Assembly (NCBI RefSeq): GCF_937996225.1
Contig: NZ_CALKTC010000009.1
Coordinates: 1 to 64,000 of the forward strand
Length of the DNA: 64,000 bases
Reading direction: 5' to 3'
DNA from: an uncultured Campylobacter sp.
GTDB taxonomy: Bacteria; Campylobacterota; Campylobacteria; Campylobacterales; Campylobacteraceae
Made by a program: the position numbers and the translations under genes. This document shows positions 16,107-24,626 of this stretch, in pieces (the stretch's first letter is position 1; each line of letters begins with the position of its first letter). A model generated the notes under the pieces. It ran no database searches. It was not told the origin of the DNA and worked only from the letters and a program-made list of their open reading frames with translations.

Positions 16107-17309
16107 ATGAGAGCTTTATGTGTGATCAGCGGCGGCATGGACAGCGCGACCTGCGCCTATATCGCGAGGCGCGAAGGTTACGAGATCGTAGCGCTACATT
16201 TTGACTACGATCAGCGCACGATGGACAAGGAGCGCGAGTGCTTCGGTAAAATTTGCGACGATTTGGGGGTCGCAAAAAGGCTGATTTTAGACGCTCGCTT
16301 CATCGCGCAAATCGGCGGCAGCGCCCTTACAGACGGCGCATTGCCAATCAGAAAGGGTGCTGCAGAGCTTTGCGGTGCGGTAAATTCTACCGGCACCAAG
16401 ATTGACAGCGCTGCAAATTCCAAGAGCGCCGAGTTTAGAGAACTAAATTTTATCGAGACAAATTCCGTCGCCGAACTAAACGGGCAAAATTCTATTGCGG
16501 CAAATTCTATTGATGCCGAGATTGGCGGGCAAAATTTTACTGCGTCAGATTTCTCGGCGGGCTCAGCGGACGCTCCGCTTGATGCAGATTCGGCGCGAAA
16601 TAGCCGCTTGCAGAGCGGTGAAATTTTAATGCAAGACGCTGAAATTTTACTAGAGGGCGATGAGCTTTCGCTGCAAGACAGTAAAATTTTAGCCTGCGAC
16701 GATAAAATTTTATCGCAGGGCAGCGAAATTCTGGTTCAAGAAGGTGAAATTTCACTTCAAAGCGGAGCCGAGTCGCAGCAGGGCGATAAAATTTCACCCA
16801 AGCACGCAGGGGGTAAAATTTTACCACAAAGCCAAAACAATCAAATTTCATCGCCAAGTCGAAGCGATAAAATTTCACCACCAAGCGGCGAGGGCGCGTT
16901 TTCAGATCTGCCGAGCACCTACGTGCCGTTTCGCAACGGCGTGTTTTTGAGCATCGCCGCTGCGCTCGCCGAGAAGGAGCGCTGCGACGCGATTTTTATC
17001 GGCGTGGTGCAGGAGGATAGCAGCGGCTACCCCGACTGCGGCGCGGAGTTCATCGGCGCGTTTGAGCGAGCGCTCGATCTGGGCACGAGCCGCGACTTTC
17101 ATCCGCGCATCAAAACCCCGCTCGTGCACCTTAGCAAGGCGCAGATCGTCTCGCTGGCGCTTGAAATCGGCGTGCCGTTAGAGCTTACGTGGAGCTGCTA
17201 CGAGCGCGAGGACGCTGCGTGCGGGCTTTGCGATAGCTGCCTGCTGCGACTTAAGGGCTTTGCGGGCGCCGGCGCGAAAGATAAAATCCCCTATGCGATA
17301 GAAATTTAA
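16107..17309 (+). CDS. queC: 7-cyano-7-deazaguanine synthase with a very large insertion
   Basis: QueC makes preQ0 from 7-carboxy-7-deazaguanine, ammonia and ATP in queuosine biosynthesis. The PP-loop SGGMDSATCAYIAR is at the N-terminus; STYVPFRNGVFLSIAAALAE (270 onward), GVVQEDSSGYPDC and the zinc cysteines C(x8)CGLCDSC near the C-terminus are family hallmarks. The protein is 400 residues versus about 220-235 usual. Residues about 85-263 are a low-complexity insert between the PP-loop half and STYVPFRNG, with two kinds of repeats: NS-type in its first half and E/K-I-L or K-I-S types (EILMQDAEILLEGDE) in its second. Core motifs stay in frame, so activity is plausible. Confidence 0.92.
   Translation: MRALCVISGGMDSATCAYIARREGYEIVALHFDYDQRTMDKERECFGKICDDLGVAKRLILDARFIAQIGGSALTDGALPIRKGAAELCGAVNSTGTKIDSAANSKSAEFRELNFIETNSVAELNGQNSIAANSIDAEIGGQNFTASDFSAGSADAPLDADSARNSRLQSGEILMQDAEILLEGDELSLQDSKILACDDKILSQGSEILVQEGEISLQSGAESQQGDKISPKHAGGKILPQSQNNQISSPSRSDKISPPSGEGAFSDLPSTYVPFRNGVFLSIAAALAEKERCDAIFIGVVQEDSSGYPDCGAEFIGAFERALDLGTSRDFHPRIKTPLVHLSKAQIVSLALEIGVPLELTWSCYEREDAACGLCDSCLLRLKGFAGAGAKDKIPYAIEI
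16359..16895 (+). repeat. RAATTY-rich low-complexity insertion in queC
   Basis: About 179 codons with about 17 RAATTY hexamers in 537 bases. The first part carries AAATTC read as NS; the second carries AAATTT in another frame read as KIL, EIL or KIS, with a loose 24-36 base spacing (gataaaatttta, gtgaaatttta). The change of frame while the hexamer is kept shows that the DNA motif, not the peptide, is what is conserved. Confidence 0.9.
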
Positions 17310-17341
17310 TCGCGCCGCGGCGAAATTTAATCGCGCCGCGG
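17301..17341 (+). repeat. Two tandem copies of a 20-base repeat at the queC stop
   Basis: The 20-mer gaaatttaatcgcgccgcgg occurs at 17301-17320 and again at 17322-17341, a 21-base period. The first copy contains the queC stop codon, so this is a recent short duplication of the gene's end. It contains AAATTT and a palindromic cgcgccgcgg-like core. Confidence 0.7.
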
Positions 17342-17616
17342 TTAAATTTTACCGAGCCCGCGTAGCGTTTAAATTTGAAATGCCGTATGGTTTGCGGCAG
17401 GATTTAAACGCGCGGCGGTTTACACTTTGGTGCGCGAGCTGCGGCTGTAAATTTAAACTACGCTTTAAAATTTTAAAAATTTTAACGAGAGCGTTGCGCA
17501 CGGTTCAAAGCGAAAATCAATTATAAATTTACCTCCTACGCTATATTTATTAGCGTATAGGCGAATATAAACATATCGTAAAATCTAAGATTATTAAATT
17601 TCTTAAGGAGGAGAGA
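17342..17616. other. Intergenic stretch without a gene
   Basis: About 275 bases rich in AAATTT, TTTAAA and GC-rich GCGGC runs. I see no open frame worth calling and no RNA gene. AAGGAGGAG directly before 17617 is the ribosome-binding site of the next gene. Confidence 0.6.
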
Positions 17617-18063
17617 ATGGCGTTTGAAAATTCAATAATCACTAAAGAGGATGATGAGAAATACGGGTTGAGCAAAATTTTTTATCAATATAGTCCGTAT
17701 TATGAAGAACTACCTAGAAATTTTGTTGTTGATAGACAAAAAGATATTTGGTTTCTTTTAATTGAAAGACTACCAAATGAAGGGTATGATTATGGTTATG
17801 GGAGCAAAAAGCTATGGAGGCTTTATATTCAAGGAAATAATTTAGATATTCTTTTGGACTACGAATATGATCAAGAAGTGGATGGACACAAATTCCAAAG
17901 GGTGTGGAAAATTATCGAGGTAAATGTTATAAATTCTATTATTCCAGATAATGAAGTTATTAAAATATTGAGAGATATTTTGATTGATTTTAAATTTAGA
18001 CCAGGCTGGGAGGATAAGGATGATCTTAGTGTAGCGTTAATAGATGTAAGAAAGGAAAAATAA
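17617..18063 (+). CDS. Small protein of unknown function, tandem paralogue 1
   Basis: A 148-residue, probably cytoplasmic protein with no signal peptide or TM. It shares with the next gene an N-terminal MAF...I(S/T)KED pattern, a central VVDRQKDIWFLLI versus VIDRQRDIWLIFV motif, a (G/E)(S/E)(K/E)(K/I)LW(R)LYI-type strand and a final helix (EVIKILRDILIDF versus EFYKVLNEALIEY). The gene has a strong ribosome-binding site (aaggaggag) and a low GC content, unlike the adjacent queC and tsaD. The aromatic, acidic make-up and the tandem arrangement are typical of immunity-protein families, but I cannot assign one. Confidence 0.65.
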   Translation: MAFENSIITKEDDEKYGLSKIFYQYSPYYEELPRNFVVDRQKDIWFLLIERLPNEGYDYGYGSKKLWRLYIQGNNLDILLDYEYDQEVDGHKFQRVWKIIEVNVINSIIPDNEVIKILRDILIDFKFRPGWEDKDDLSVALIDVRKEK

Positions 18064-18064
18064 A

Positions 18065-18547
18065 ATGGCGTTTGTTGCGGAATATATTTCTAAAGAGGAT
18101 ATTAAGAAATATGATATTATAAATCGTGTAGATCAGTGCTTGGCAAAATATCATTATAATCCACAAAAACCCTATCAAATAAAGTGGTTGAATTGGGTCA
18201 TCGACAGGCAAAGAGATATTTGGCTTATTTTTGTTTGTAGCCCGCATCTGCCTGATCCAAGAGACGGATATACCGGAGAGGAGATTTGGCTGCTTTATTA
18301 TAAGGGTAGAGAAATCGAGCTTGATATTAGACGGGTCTATGACGAAACCACAAGTAAAATGCTAGTCGATAATCCGTTTTTTATCAAATATAAGCTAGAA
18401 AATATAAATTCTAGTATTGACGGAATTTCGTTAGATGAGTTCTACAAGGTGCTTAATGAAGCTTTGATAGAATATGGAGAAAGTGGTATACACGGTAGAA
18501 AGTTTTTGCCAAAAGAACACGAAGTCGTAACTTTTCTGCATGATTAA
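18065..18547 (+). CDS. Small protein of unknown function, tandem paralogue 2
   Basis: A 160-residue paralogue of the preceding gene, starting one base after its stop. The conserved core is VIDRQRDIWLIFV with GEEIWLLYYKGREIELDIRRVYDE after it. There is no signal peptide or TM. Similarity to its neighbour is clear in pattern but low in identity, so the duplication is old, or two members of a diverse family were acquired together. It is AT-rich. The function is unknown; an orphan immunity-type role is a guess. Confidence 0.65.
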   Translation: MAFVAEYISKEDIKKYDIINRVDQCLAKYHYNPQKPYQIKWLNWVIDRQRDIWLIFVCSPHLPDPRDGYTGEEIWLLYYKGREIELDIRRVYDETTSKMLVDNPFFIKYKLENINSSIDGISLDEFYKVLNEALIEYGESGIHGRKFLPKEHEVVTFLHD

Positions 18548-18562
18548 ATATAAAGGATAAAA

Positions 18563-18810
18563 ATGACGAGTAAACCGATCAAATTTTAGCAGATATTGCA
18601 AACGGCGAGGACGTGCGCAGCGGCACCGATGGCGGTGCGAGCACGAGAGAAATTTAGCAAAACGTGGCGCGAGCTTTAAACGCGATGTGTAAATTTAAAG
18701 CGAATTTTATCCGAAACCTAACCGTGAGCGAGCGCGAGATAAATTTTACTCAAACGCCCAATGCGCGAGAATTCGCTAGCGGGCGCAGACTATTTGTAAA
18801 TTTTAAAATT
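18563..18810 (+). pseudogene. Possible decayed gene fragment
   Basis: A ribosome-binding site (aaaggataaaa) leads into a short frame, MTSKPIKF, that stops at 18587. A shift into another frame continues as ADIANGEDVRSGTDGG with a stop near 18655, then further open sequence (NVARALNAMCKFKANFIRNL). This pattern of a start followed by frame changes suggests a decaying gene, but I cannot identify a parent family and it may be chance. Confidence 0.2.
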
Positions 18811-19818
18811 TTACTCAAACGCCGAGCGTAGATTTAGATGCGGGATGATCTCAAGCTCTGCGGGCGCCGTAAATTCCTTTTTACGCAGCTTTTCTATCGC
18901 TGCGCGCGCGATCATAGCGGCGTTGTCGGAGCAAAATTTCATCGGCGCAAAAAGTATCTCGCAGCCCGCCCGCTCGCACAAATCCGTCAAAAGTCCGCGC
19001 AGATGCAGGTTCGCGCTCGCTCCGCCCACGACGCCGAAGCGCGCAAAGCGGCGTAGCTCAAATATCCGCTCCAGCTTATCCAGTATGTGCGCGCAAGCCG
19101 CGTCCTCAAAGCAGCGCGCCAGATCGCGCATCGCCCGCTCATCTAGCTCGCCCGCCTCTTTTAGCTTTTCGATCTGCACGCGCACGGCATTTTTAAGCCC
19201 CGAAAAGCTATACTCTAGCCGCCTGTCGCCCTTTAGCGGCACGGGCAGCTCAAATCTCGGCTCGCCGCCTTTTGCAAGCTCTTCGATGAGCGCGCCGCCG
19301 GGGTAGCCGAGGCCTAGCATTTTGGCGATCTTATCGAAGCTCTCGCCGAAGCTGTCGTCGCCCGTGGTCGCTAAAATTTTGATACCGCCCGTCGCGTCGA
19401 TATCCAAAACCATCGTGTGTCCGCCGCTAACGAGCAAAACGCCCATCGGAAATCGCGCCTCGCCACCTAAAAACAGCGAGTAAACGTGGCCTATGAGATG
19501 ATTTACGCCAATGAGCGGCAAATTTAGCGCGAGCGCGAGCGCTTTTGCCATATTCACGCCGCCGATCAGGCTCACGCTGAGCCCCGGGGTATTGGTCGCT
19601 GCGACGGCGCTAAGCTCACTAAAATAGGGCTTTGCACGCTGCAAAATCCGCGGCAACACCTCAGTATGCAGCCTCGCGGCAAGCTCTGGCACGACGCCGC
19701 CGTATTTGGCGTGATCGGTCTCCTGGCTTATTTTTTCGTAAAATTTCAGCTCGAAACTACGCTCATCCATCACCGCGACCGAGCTGTCGTCGCAGCTGCT
19801 CTCAATAGCAAGTATCAC
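18811..19818 (-). CDS. tsaD: tRNA N6-threonylcarbamoyladenosine transferase subunit TsaD
   Basis: TsaD (formerly Gcp) transfers the threonylcarbamoyl group to A37 of ANN-decoding tRNAs, together with TsaB and TsaE. It is an ASKHA-fold ATPase. IESSCDDSSVAV at the N-terminus, the metal-binding histidines in NHLIGHVYSLF, VSGGHTMVLD, GDDSFGESFDKIAKMLGLGYPGG and VVGGASANLHLR are all present. The length of 335 is normal. Unlike queC and ybeY nearby, it has no insertion. The upstream side has no partner gene. The assignment is firm. Confidence 0.96.
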   Translation of the reverse strand: MILAIESSCDDSSVAVMDERSFELKFYEKISQETDHAKYGGVVPELAARLHTEVLPRILQRAKPYFSELSAVAATNTPGLSVSLIGGVNMAKALALALNLPLIGVNHLIGHVYSLFLGGEARFPMGVLLVSGGHTMVLDIDATGGIKILATTGDDSFGESFDKIAKMLGLGYPGGALIEELAKGGEPRFELPVPLKGDRRLEYSFSGLKNAVRVQIEKLKEAGELDERAMRDLARCFEDAACAHILDKLERIFELRRFARFGVVGGASANLHLRGLLTDLCERAGCEILFAPMKFCSDNAAMIARAAIEKLRKKEFTAPAELEIIPHLNLRSAFE

Positions 19819-19864
19819 ACAAAATCCTTAAAATTTTTCGCTCATTATACTCAAAAATACGCAC

Positions 19865-20057
19865 TGCGGCGCAGATGAAATTTTAAAATTTAAAACGGCG
19901 CGCTTTAAATTTTTGTCTTTGTCGTGATATGTTCGCGCTCGCGGGGCAAAATTTTAAAATGCGCCGTTCGGCTCTGCCGCGGTTTATCTGCCGCGGCGGA
20001 TAAAATTTTAAATAGATGAAATTTTGGCAGTCGAAATTTAGCGGGCAAATTTAAAAA
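19865..20057. other. Intergenic stretch with AAATTTTAAAATTT-type palindromes
   Basis: Between tsaD and creD there is no gene. The stretch holds several copies of AAATTTTAAAATTT-like palindromes (near 19870, 19950 and 20003) alternating with GC-rich CGCCG/CGGCG words. Confidence 0.6.
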
Positions 20058-20086
20058 GGCCTTTGGATTTTAAAGCTCCAAAGGCC
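20058..20086 (-). terminator. Rho-independent terminator of creD
   Basis: A 10-bp perfect stem (20058-20067 with 20077-20086), rich in G/C (ggcctttgga), is followed on the minus strand by TTTTT. It lies 33 bases after the creD stop codon and is a canonical terminator. Confidence 0.88.
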
Positions 20087-20118
20087 ATTGCGATTAAATT
20101 TGGTGGTAAATTTAAAGG

Positions 20119-21513
20119 CTAAATTTCGGGCTCTTGTTCCTGTTTTTTCTCGCCGCTTGGGATCGCCGTATCGTACCAGTCGAGCTTGCGAGTAAAATAC
20201 ATAACGAGCGAAATCACCGCAAAGATCATCAGGCTTCCCATTAATAGGGCGTAGTCTTCGGAATTTAAGATAACATAGAGGATCGCGTATGAAACGAGCT
20301 GAACGCAAGTGATGAAAATGCCCCAGCGCGCGCCTTTGAAAATCGCGCTTGCGTAGAAAAATACTATCGCGCTTACCGCGATCGCCGAAGCAGCATAGCT
20401 GATCGCAAAGCCCATATGCTCGGAAAGCGAAAGCACCAGCAGGTAGAAAACGACGTCTTCAAGCCCGATGAGTAGATATTGGATCGGGTGGATGCGCTCG
20501 TGAGTATAAACCTCGCACAAAAAGATCGCCAAAAACGGCACCGCTAAAAATAACAGCGCGTAATCCGTGCAGCGCTTAATCAGCGAGTAGTTGTTCACGG
20601 GCTCGATGAAGCCGATGCTTACGGCGTCATTTCTATCGTCGTTGCTGCGCCAGTTCGTCATAGCGACGCGGTCATCTTGATCTGCAAGCCACGCAGGAGC
20701 AATGCCTGCGGCTAAGCCTGTAACTTCCCACGAAGCTTTAAAACCGCTAGCGCTTACCTCGCGCGATTTGGCGATGAAGCCGCCGCCAAAGCTAGGCGAT
20801 GCCCAAGTAGAGCTAATTTCAAAACGGCTATTTTGCGCGATCGGAGCTAGATGAAGTGCCTCGCCGCCTTGAATTTTAAGCGTGCCGCTGATGCTAAAAT
20901 CAGACGACAGCGCGGAAGCGGGGAGCTTGTAGATTAAACTTCGATCGAAAATTTTAGCCTCAGTGTTGCCGTGATATTGCTTAAGCTCCTTGCCGTTTAG
21001 GCTTAAAGCGGGGGAGGCGGTGAAGGATTTTTGATTGCCTACGCCGAGCACTAGCACGGCTTCGTCGAAATTTAGCCGCGCAGGATCGATGCCGAGCTCG
21101 GTATAGTTTATCGCCTCAAAGTCCGCCTTAAGCGCAAAATCGCCGTTATATATCGGAACTCGAAAAATTCCGCGCTTTAGATAGGTGGGGTCGATCTGCG
21201 CTGATAAGAAGTAGTTTTTTGGCACGATGATGAAATTTTTCTCTACGCGCCTTTTTACGAGTTCATTGTTGCTTTTGTCTATCGCTTCGATTATCTCTGC
21301 GTAGGGCACTACGATCGCAAGGCCCTGGATTTGCAGCTCACCACCCACCGGCGTGAGGATCGAATCCTGCGCGAGCTGCTTGGTTTCGGAGCGCGAGTAG
21401 GTAAGATTATCGATAAAGCTTAGCGGGATTAGCAGCAGCAAAAGCAGCACTAAAACGATGAAAGGTTTCGTCCAAAACGCCCCTCGGATGGCGTTTTTAG
21501 TAGAATTTAACAA
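20119..21513 (-). CDS. creD: Inner membrane protein CreD
   Basis: CreD-family inner membrane protein, 464 residues. The N-terminal anchor (FIVLVLLLLLLIPLSFI) leads to a large periplasmic domain (about 40-320) containing the typical GGELQIQGLAIVVPY, and the C-terminal part has about five membrane helices (ALLFLAVPFLAIFLCEVYT, HPIQYLLIGLEDVVFYLLVLSLSEH). In enterobacteria creD is controlled by CreBC and linked to envelope integrity and beta-lactam tolerance; no creBC is visible here. It stands alone with its own terminator. The biochemical role is unknown. Confidence 0.9.
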   Translation of the reverse strand: MLNSTKNAIRGAFWTKPFIVLVLLLLLLIPLSFIDNLTYSRSETKQLAQDSILTPVGGELQIQGLAIVVPYAEIIEAIDKSNNELVKRRVEKNFIIVPKNYFLSAQIDPTYLKRGIFRVPIYNGDFALKADFEAINYTELGIDPARLNFDEAVLVLGVGNQKSFTASPALSLNGKELKQYHGNTEAKIFDRSLIYKLPASALSSDFSISGTLKIQGGEALHLAPIAQNSRFEISSTWASPSFGGGFIAKSREVSASGFKASWEVTGLAAGIAPAWLADQDDRVAMTNWRSNDDRNDAVSIGFIEPVNNYSLIKRCTDYALLFLAVPFLAIFLCEVYTHERIHPIQYLLIGLEDVVFYLLVLSLSEHMGFAISYAASAIAVSAIVFFYASAIFKGARWGIFITCVQLVSYAILYVILNSEDYALLMGSLMIFAVISLVMYFTRKLDWYDTAIPSGEKKQEQEPEI

Positions 21514-21749
21514 AGGCTCTCCTTTTAAGTAGAATTAAAAACAGAATTTTAACGATGAAGAGTAAATGGACGGCGCTTGAAGCGGGAGGAATCTTATAAA
21601 TTCTAAAGGAACTTTGGATGTGAAGCGCTGCGGATATCGCTTTGAATTTTGGGGATTTCGCTGCAAGCTAGAATTTCATTGCGAATGAGAATTTTGCTAT
21701 TTGCAAGAATTTTACGAGAAAATTTCTGTTAGTAGGATTTAAAAGCTTG
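21514..21749. other. Intergenic stretch upstream of creD
   Basis: About 235 bases with no convincing open frame. It contains repeated gaatttt/aaaatttc words. The creD promoter must lie here, but I cannot single out a convincing -10 box. Confidence 0.5.
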
Positions 21750-21795
21750 AAATTCAAAGCCCTTGGAATTTTGAAATTCCAAGGGCTTTGAATTT
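21750..21795 (-). terminator. Long hairpin terminator of the TonB-dependent receptor
   Basis: A perfect 21-bp inverted repeat (21750-21770 with 21775-21795) with a 4-base loop, ttga, lies downstream of the receptor stop codon. The core agcccttgg is GC-rich and the flanks are AAATT. It probably ends transcription of the receptor and insulates creD. Confidence 0.85.
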
Positions 21796-21850
21796 TTAAA
21801 ATTTCGCCGCTTTAGCGTGCAAAATTTCGTGCCGTCATCTCGCGTAAGCT

Positions 21851-23920
21851 TTAAAATTTATACGCCACGCTTAGCTTGAAATTTCGTCCCGGCTCCCAGT
21901 CGATAGCGTTTGAATCTCCGGTAAAATCGGCGCTGCGCTGCGAGTGCGACGCGTAGGCTTTATCAAAGAGATTGTAAACGCCCGCGTTGATCTCAAGCCC
22001 TTTAAATCGCCCGCTATCCGGAGCGTAGGTCACATATAGATCGTGAACCGCGTAGCTAGGCACCTTGGTTTTTTCGTCGCTAGCTGCGGAGGCTACGTTT
22101 TTGGAGTCGAAAAAGAGCAAGTTATAGCCCAGCAGTAGATCCGCCGCAGAGATTGCGTACTCGGCATTGAAGGTGTATTTATCGCCATAGTCGCGGTAGC
22201 CGATGATGTTTGAGCTTAGATAGCCCGAGCCGCTGCGCACGCGGTCTTTATATTCTACGTGCTGGTGGGTATAGCCCGCAGCAAGGCTCAAATCATCTAA
22301 TATCAATCTTGCGAAAAGCTCGACGCCGTCAATGTCCGCACCGCCTGCATTAGCCCTGCATAAGGTATTTGCTGCTCCTCCCGGGCAGCCGATAACGCCG
22401 CCGCGAGCATTGTTATCTACGATGAGATTTTTATATTCCGTCCTGAAATACTTCGCAGTTAGGCTTACCGAGGAATTCTCTCCTAGATCGCTTTTGTAGC
22501 GACCGCCTATTTCGTAGGCGTTACCCGTAGTGGCTTTTAAATTTTCGTTAGCCATCCAGCTTAGCGGTCTGCCGCGGCTAGTGCCCGCAGCCATCATGCT
22601 CTCCATTACGTCAGGTCCTCTAAATACTCGCGCATAGCTCGCAAACGCTCCAAATCCCGCGCCAATCTCGTAATCAAGCGCCAAGGCGGGGCTCACTTCG
22701 TCGAATTTATATTTGTAGCTAGAGATATTAGCACCTCTGCCGTTATAAGTCTTTAGCTCGTGCCTTTCGTAGCGCACGCCGGGAGTTACCGTAAGCCCGC
22801 CGTAGTGCATAGCATCCTCGATATAAAAGCTATAATTATCGACCTTCTCGGGGCGTAGATTGCCAGGCTTAACGTAGTTTTCGGAGCGGTAGTAATCAAA
22901 GCCGTAACGCAACGTATGAGCCAAATCGCCCGTTTCAAATTTACTCTTAGCGCCGATTTTGCCGCCTTTGGTCTCGACGCCCCATTTTACGTTCGTCGAA
23001 GTCGATCCGATGCGTTGATGCTTGGTGTAATATCCCGTGATGTCGAGCTCTAGCAGGTCGCTTGGATTATACGTGTATTTGATCGTGTGTGTATCGCGCT
23101 CGTATTTGCGGTTATCCAGCTGTCCGTTTAGCCATGAGCCGAATTCGGGGCGCAAAGGATACAAGCCTTTATACTGCATATGCTCGGTAGAGAGCGAAAT
23201 TTTATGAAAATCCAAAAAGCTATAGCCCGCTTTTAATAAATAATTTATATCGTTGCCGTCGCCGCCCGTAGGCTTGCCGTTGCCCGATTCGCCGAAGCCG
23301 TATCCGTAGTGCTTAAACGCAGCAAGCATATCTAGGCTATCAAATGCTCTGCCGTAGAGCATCGCACTTTGCGAATAGCCTTCGTTATTACTCGTATAGC
23401 CCACTTTGAGCTTGGCGCCGATATCCTGACCGTCCTCAAGCATGTCAGAAGCGTCTACCGTCCTGAAGGCAACTGAGCCGCCCAAAGCGCCCGAGCCGTT
23501 CACGACCGAGCGCGCGCCTACATCGACCTCTACGGCTTTGATAAGATCAGGATCGATTAGTAAATCGGCGTTGTGATGGAAGGTATTGCCGTTTTGCTTC
23601 GCGCCGTCAATCGTGATATTTAGACCGCGATCGCTCACGCCGCGCATATAAATTTTTTGATTCATGCCGTTGGTGCCGCCCACATAAACGCCTGGGATGT
23701 CGCGAAATACATCTTTGACGAGCGTAGCGTTGCGAGTATTGATTTTGATATCATCCACGGTGCTAGGCGTGCTAGAATCGCTAGTAACTTCGATTACGCC
23801 TAGGCTTTGCGTATTTGAATCCTTGCTTTTGGATGCGTCCGTAGCGCTTGATTTCTCGTCTGCTTGTGCGCTTAAGCAAAGAACTGCGCACAAGGACAAA
23901 GCCAGATGAAATTTTTTCAT
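21851..23920 (-). CDS. TonB-dependent outer membrane receptor, heme-type
   Basis: A 689-residue outer-membrane transporter with a signal peptide (MKKFHLALSLCAVLCLSAQA), a candidate TonB box (LGVIEVTS, about 40-47), a plug domain (NATLVKDVFRDIPGVYVGG; IYMRGVSDRGLNITIDGAKQ) and a 22-strand barrel ending in the terminal aromatic (FKLSVAYKF). The motif FRGPDVMESM followed by NENLKA resembles the FRAP/NPNL signature of heme and hemoglobin receptors (HmuR/HemR type), and GNTFHHNADLLIDPDLIKAVEV is typical of that group. The substrate is therefore probably heme or a heme protein. It is divergent from exbB-exbD-tonB, which would energise it, with Fur-box-like sequence between. Confidence 0.88.
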   Translation of the reverse strand: MKKFHLALSLCAVLCLSAQADEKSSATDASKSKDSNTQSLGVIEVTSDSSTPSTVDDIKINTRNATLVKDVFRDIPGVYVGGTNGMNQKIYMRGVSDRGLNITIDGAKQNGNTFHHNADLLIDPDLIKAVEVDVGARSVVNGSGALGGSVAFRTVDASDMLEDGQDIGAKLKVGYTSNNEGYSQSAMLYGRAFDSLDMLAAFKHYGYGFGESGNGKPTGGDGNDINYLLKAGYSFLDFHKISLSTEHMQYKGLYPLRPEFGSWLNGQLDNRKYERDTHTIKYTYNPSDLLELDITGYYTKHQRIGSTSTNVKWGVETKGGKIGAKSKFETGDLAHTLRYGFDYYRSENYVKPGNLRPEKVDNYSFYIEDAMHYGGLTVTPGVRYERHELKTYNGRGANISSYKYKFDEVSPALALDYEIGAGFGAFASYARVFRGPDVMESMMAAGTSRGRPLSWMANENLKATTGNAYEIGGRYKSDLGENSSVSLTAKYFRTEYKNLIVDNNARGGVIGCPGGAANTLCRANAGGADIDGVELFARLILDDLSLAAGYTHQHVEYKDRVRSGSGYLSSNIIGYRDYGDKYTFNAEYAISAADLLLGYNLLFFDSKNVASAASDEKTKVPSYAVHDLYVTYAPDSGRFKGLEINAGVYNLFDKAYASHSQRSADFTGDSNAIDWEPGRNFKLSVAYKF

Positions 23921-24197
23921 ACGAAACTCCTAAATGATAATTAAGATTAAAAAACGGTAAATAATATAAAATTAATCCTTTATTTTATATTAATTATCAA
24001 GACGTTTTAAAATCATTAGAATTTTATCTCAGAATGCTTTGTTATCATTAAATAAAGCTAAATGATAAAATATAATTTAAATATCTATCATCAAAATTTT
24101 AGTAAAAATTAAATCTACTTTTGATAAAATCGCTCATTTTTTTGGCAAGGCGATTTGCTGAATTTATAAAAATTTTTAAAATTTTTAAGGAGAGCTT
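23921..24197. promoter_or_regulatory. Divergent promoter region with Fur-box-like sequences
   Basis: This 277-base region between the receptor and exbB is extremely AT-rich. Fur-box-like words (gataat/attatc types) occur at about 23931-23950 (aaatgataattaagatt), 23985-24000 (attaattatcaag), 24043-24058 (gttatcattaaat) and 24060-24075 (aaatgataaaat), on both sides of the probable promoters. This arrangement fits iron repression of both divergent units by Fur. The exact box and -10 elements are inferred. Confidence 0.6.
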
Positions 24198-24626
24198 ATG
24201 GGCATTATGGAATTTTTGGCGCATTACGTGGATTACATTATCTTTGCGATCCTCGGATTTATGAGCTTTTTAGTCGTGTGGTTTACTATCGAAAGGCTGC
24301 TTTTTTATTCGAAGGTTAAGGCGAGCGATTACAAAAGCAAAGCGCTATATGAAGAGGCTCTGACAAAAAATTTAACGACACTTTATATTGTTTATTCAAA
24401 TGCTCCGTATATCGGTCTTTTAGGTACTGTCATCGGCATTATGATCACATTTTTTGATATGAGTACTGCAAGCGGTATCGATACCAAGGCTATCATGCAG
24501 GGTCTTTCGCTTGCGCTTAAAGCTACCGCTACCGGTCTAGTCGTCGCCGTGCCTACGCTCATCATCTACAATGGCTTTGTCCGCAAGGTAGATGTGCTTC
24601 TAAACCGCTACGATGAGGTTAAATAA
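24198..24626 (+). CDS. exbB: Biopolymer transport protein ExbB
   Basis: ExbB is the pentameric inner-membrane part of the proton-driven ExbB-ExbD-TonB motor. The 142-residue protein is the short form common in Campylobacterota. It has three TM segments: VDYIIFAILGFMSFLVVWF at the N-terminus, APYIGLLGTVIGIMITF, and ALKATATGLVVAVPTLIIYN, the last two forming the conserved MotA/TolQ/ExbB core. The ribosome-binding site aaggag precedes the ATG. It directly abuts exbD and probably forms one operon with exbD and tonB, opposite the receptor gene it serves. Confidence 0.94.
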   Translation: MGIMEFLAHYVDYIIFAILGFMSFLVVWFTIERLLFYSKVKASDYKSKALYEEALTKNLTTLYIVYSNAPYIGLLGTVIGIMITFFDMSTASGIDTKAIMQGLSLALKATATGLVVAVPTLIIYNGFVRKVDVLLNRYDEVK

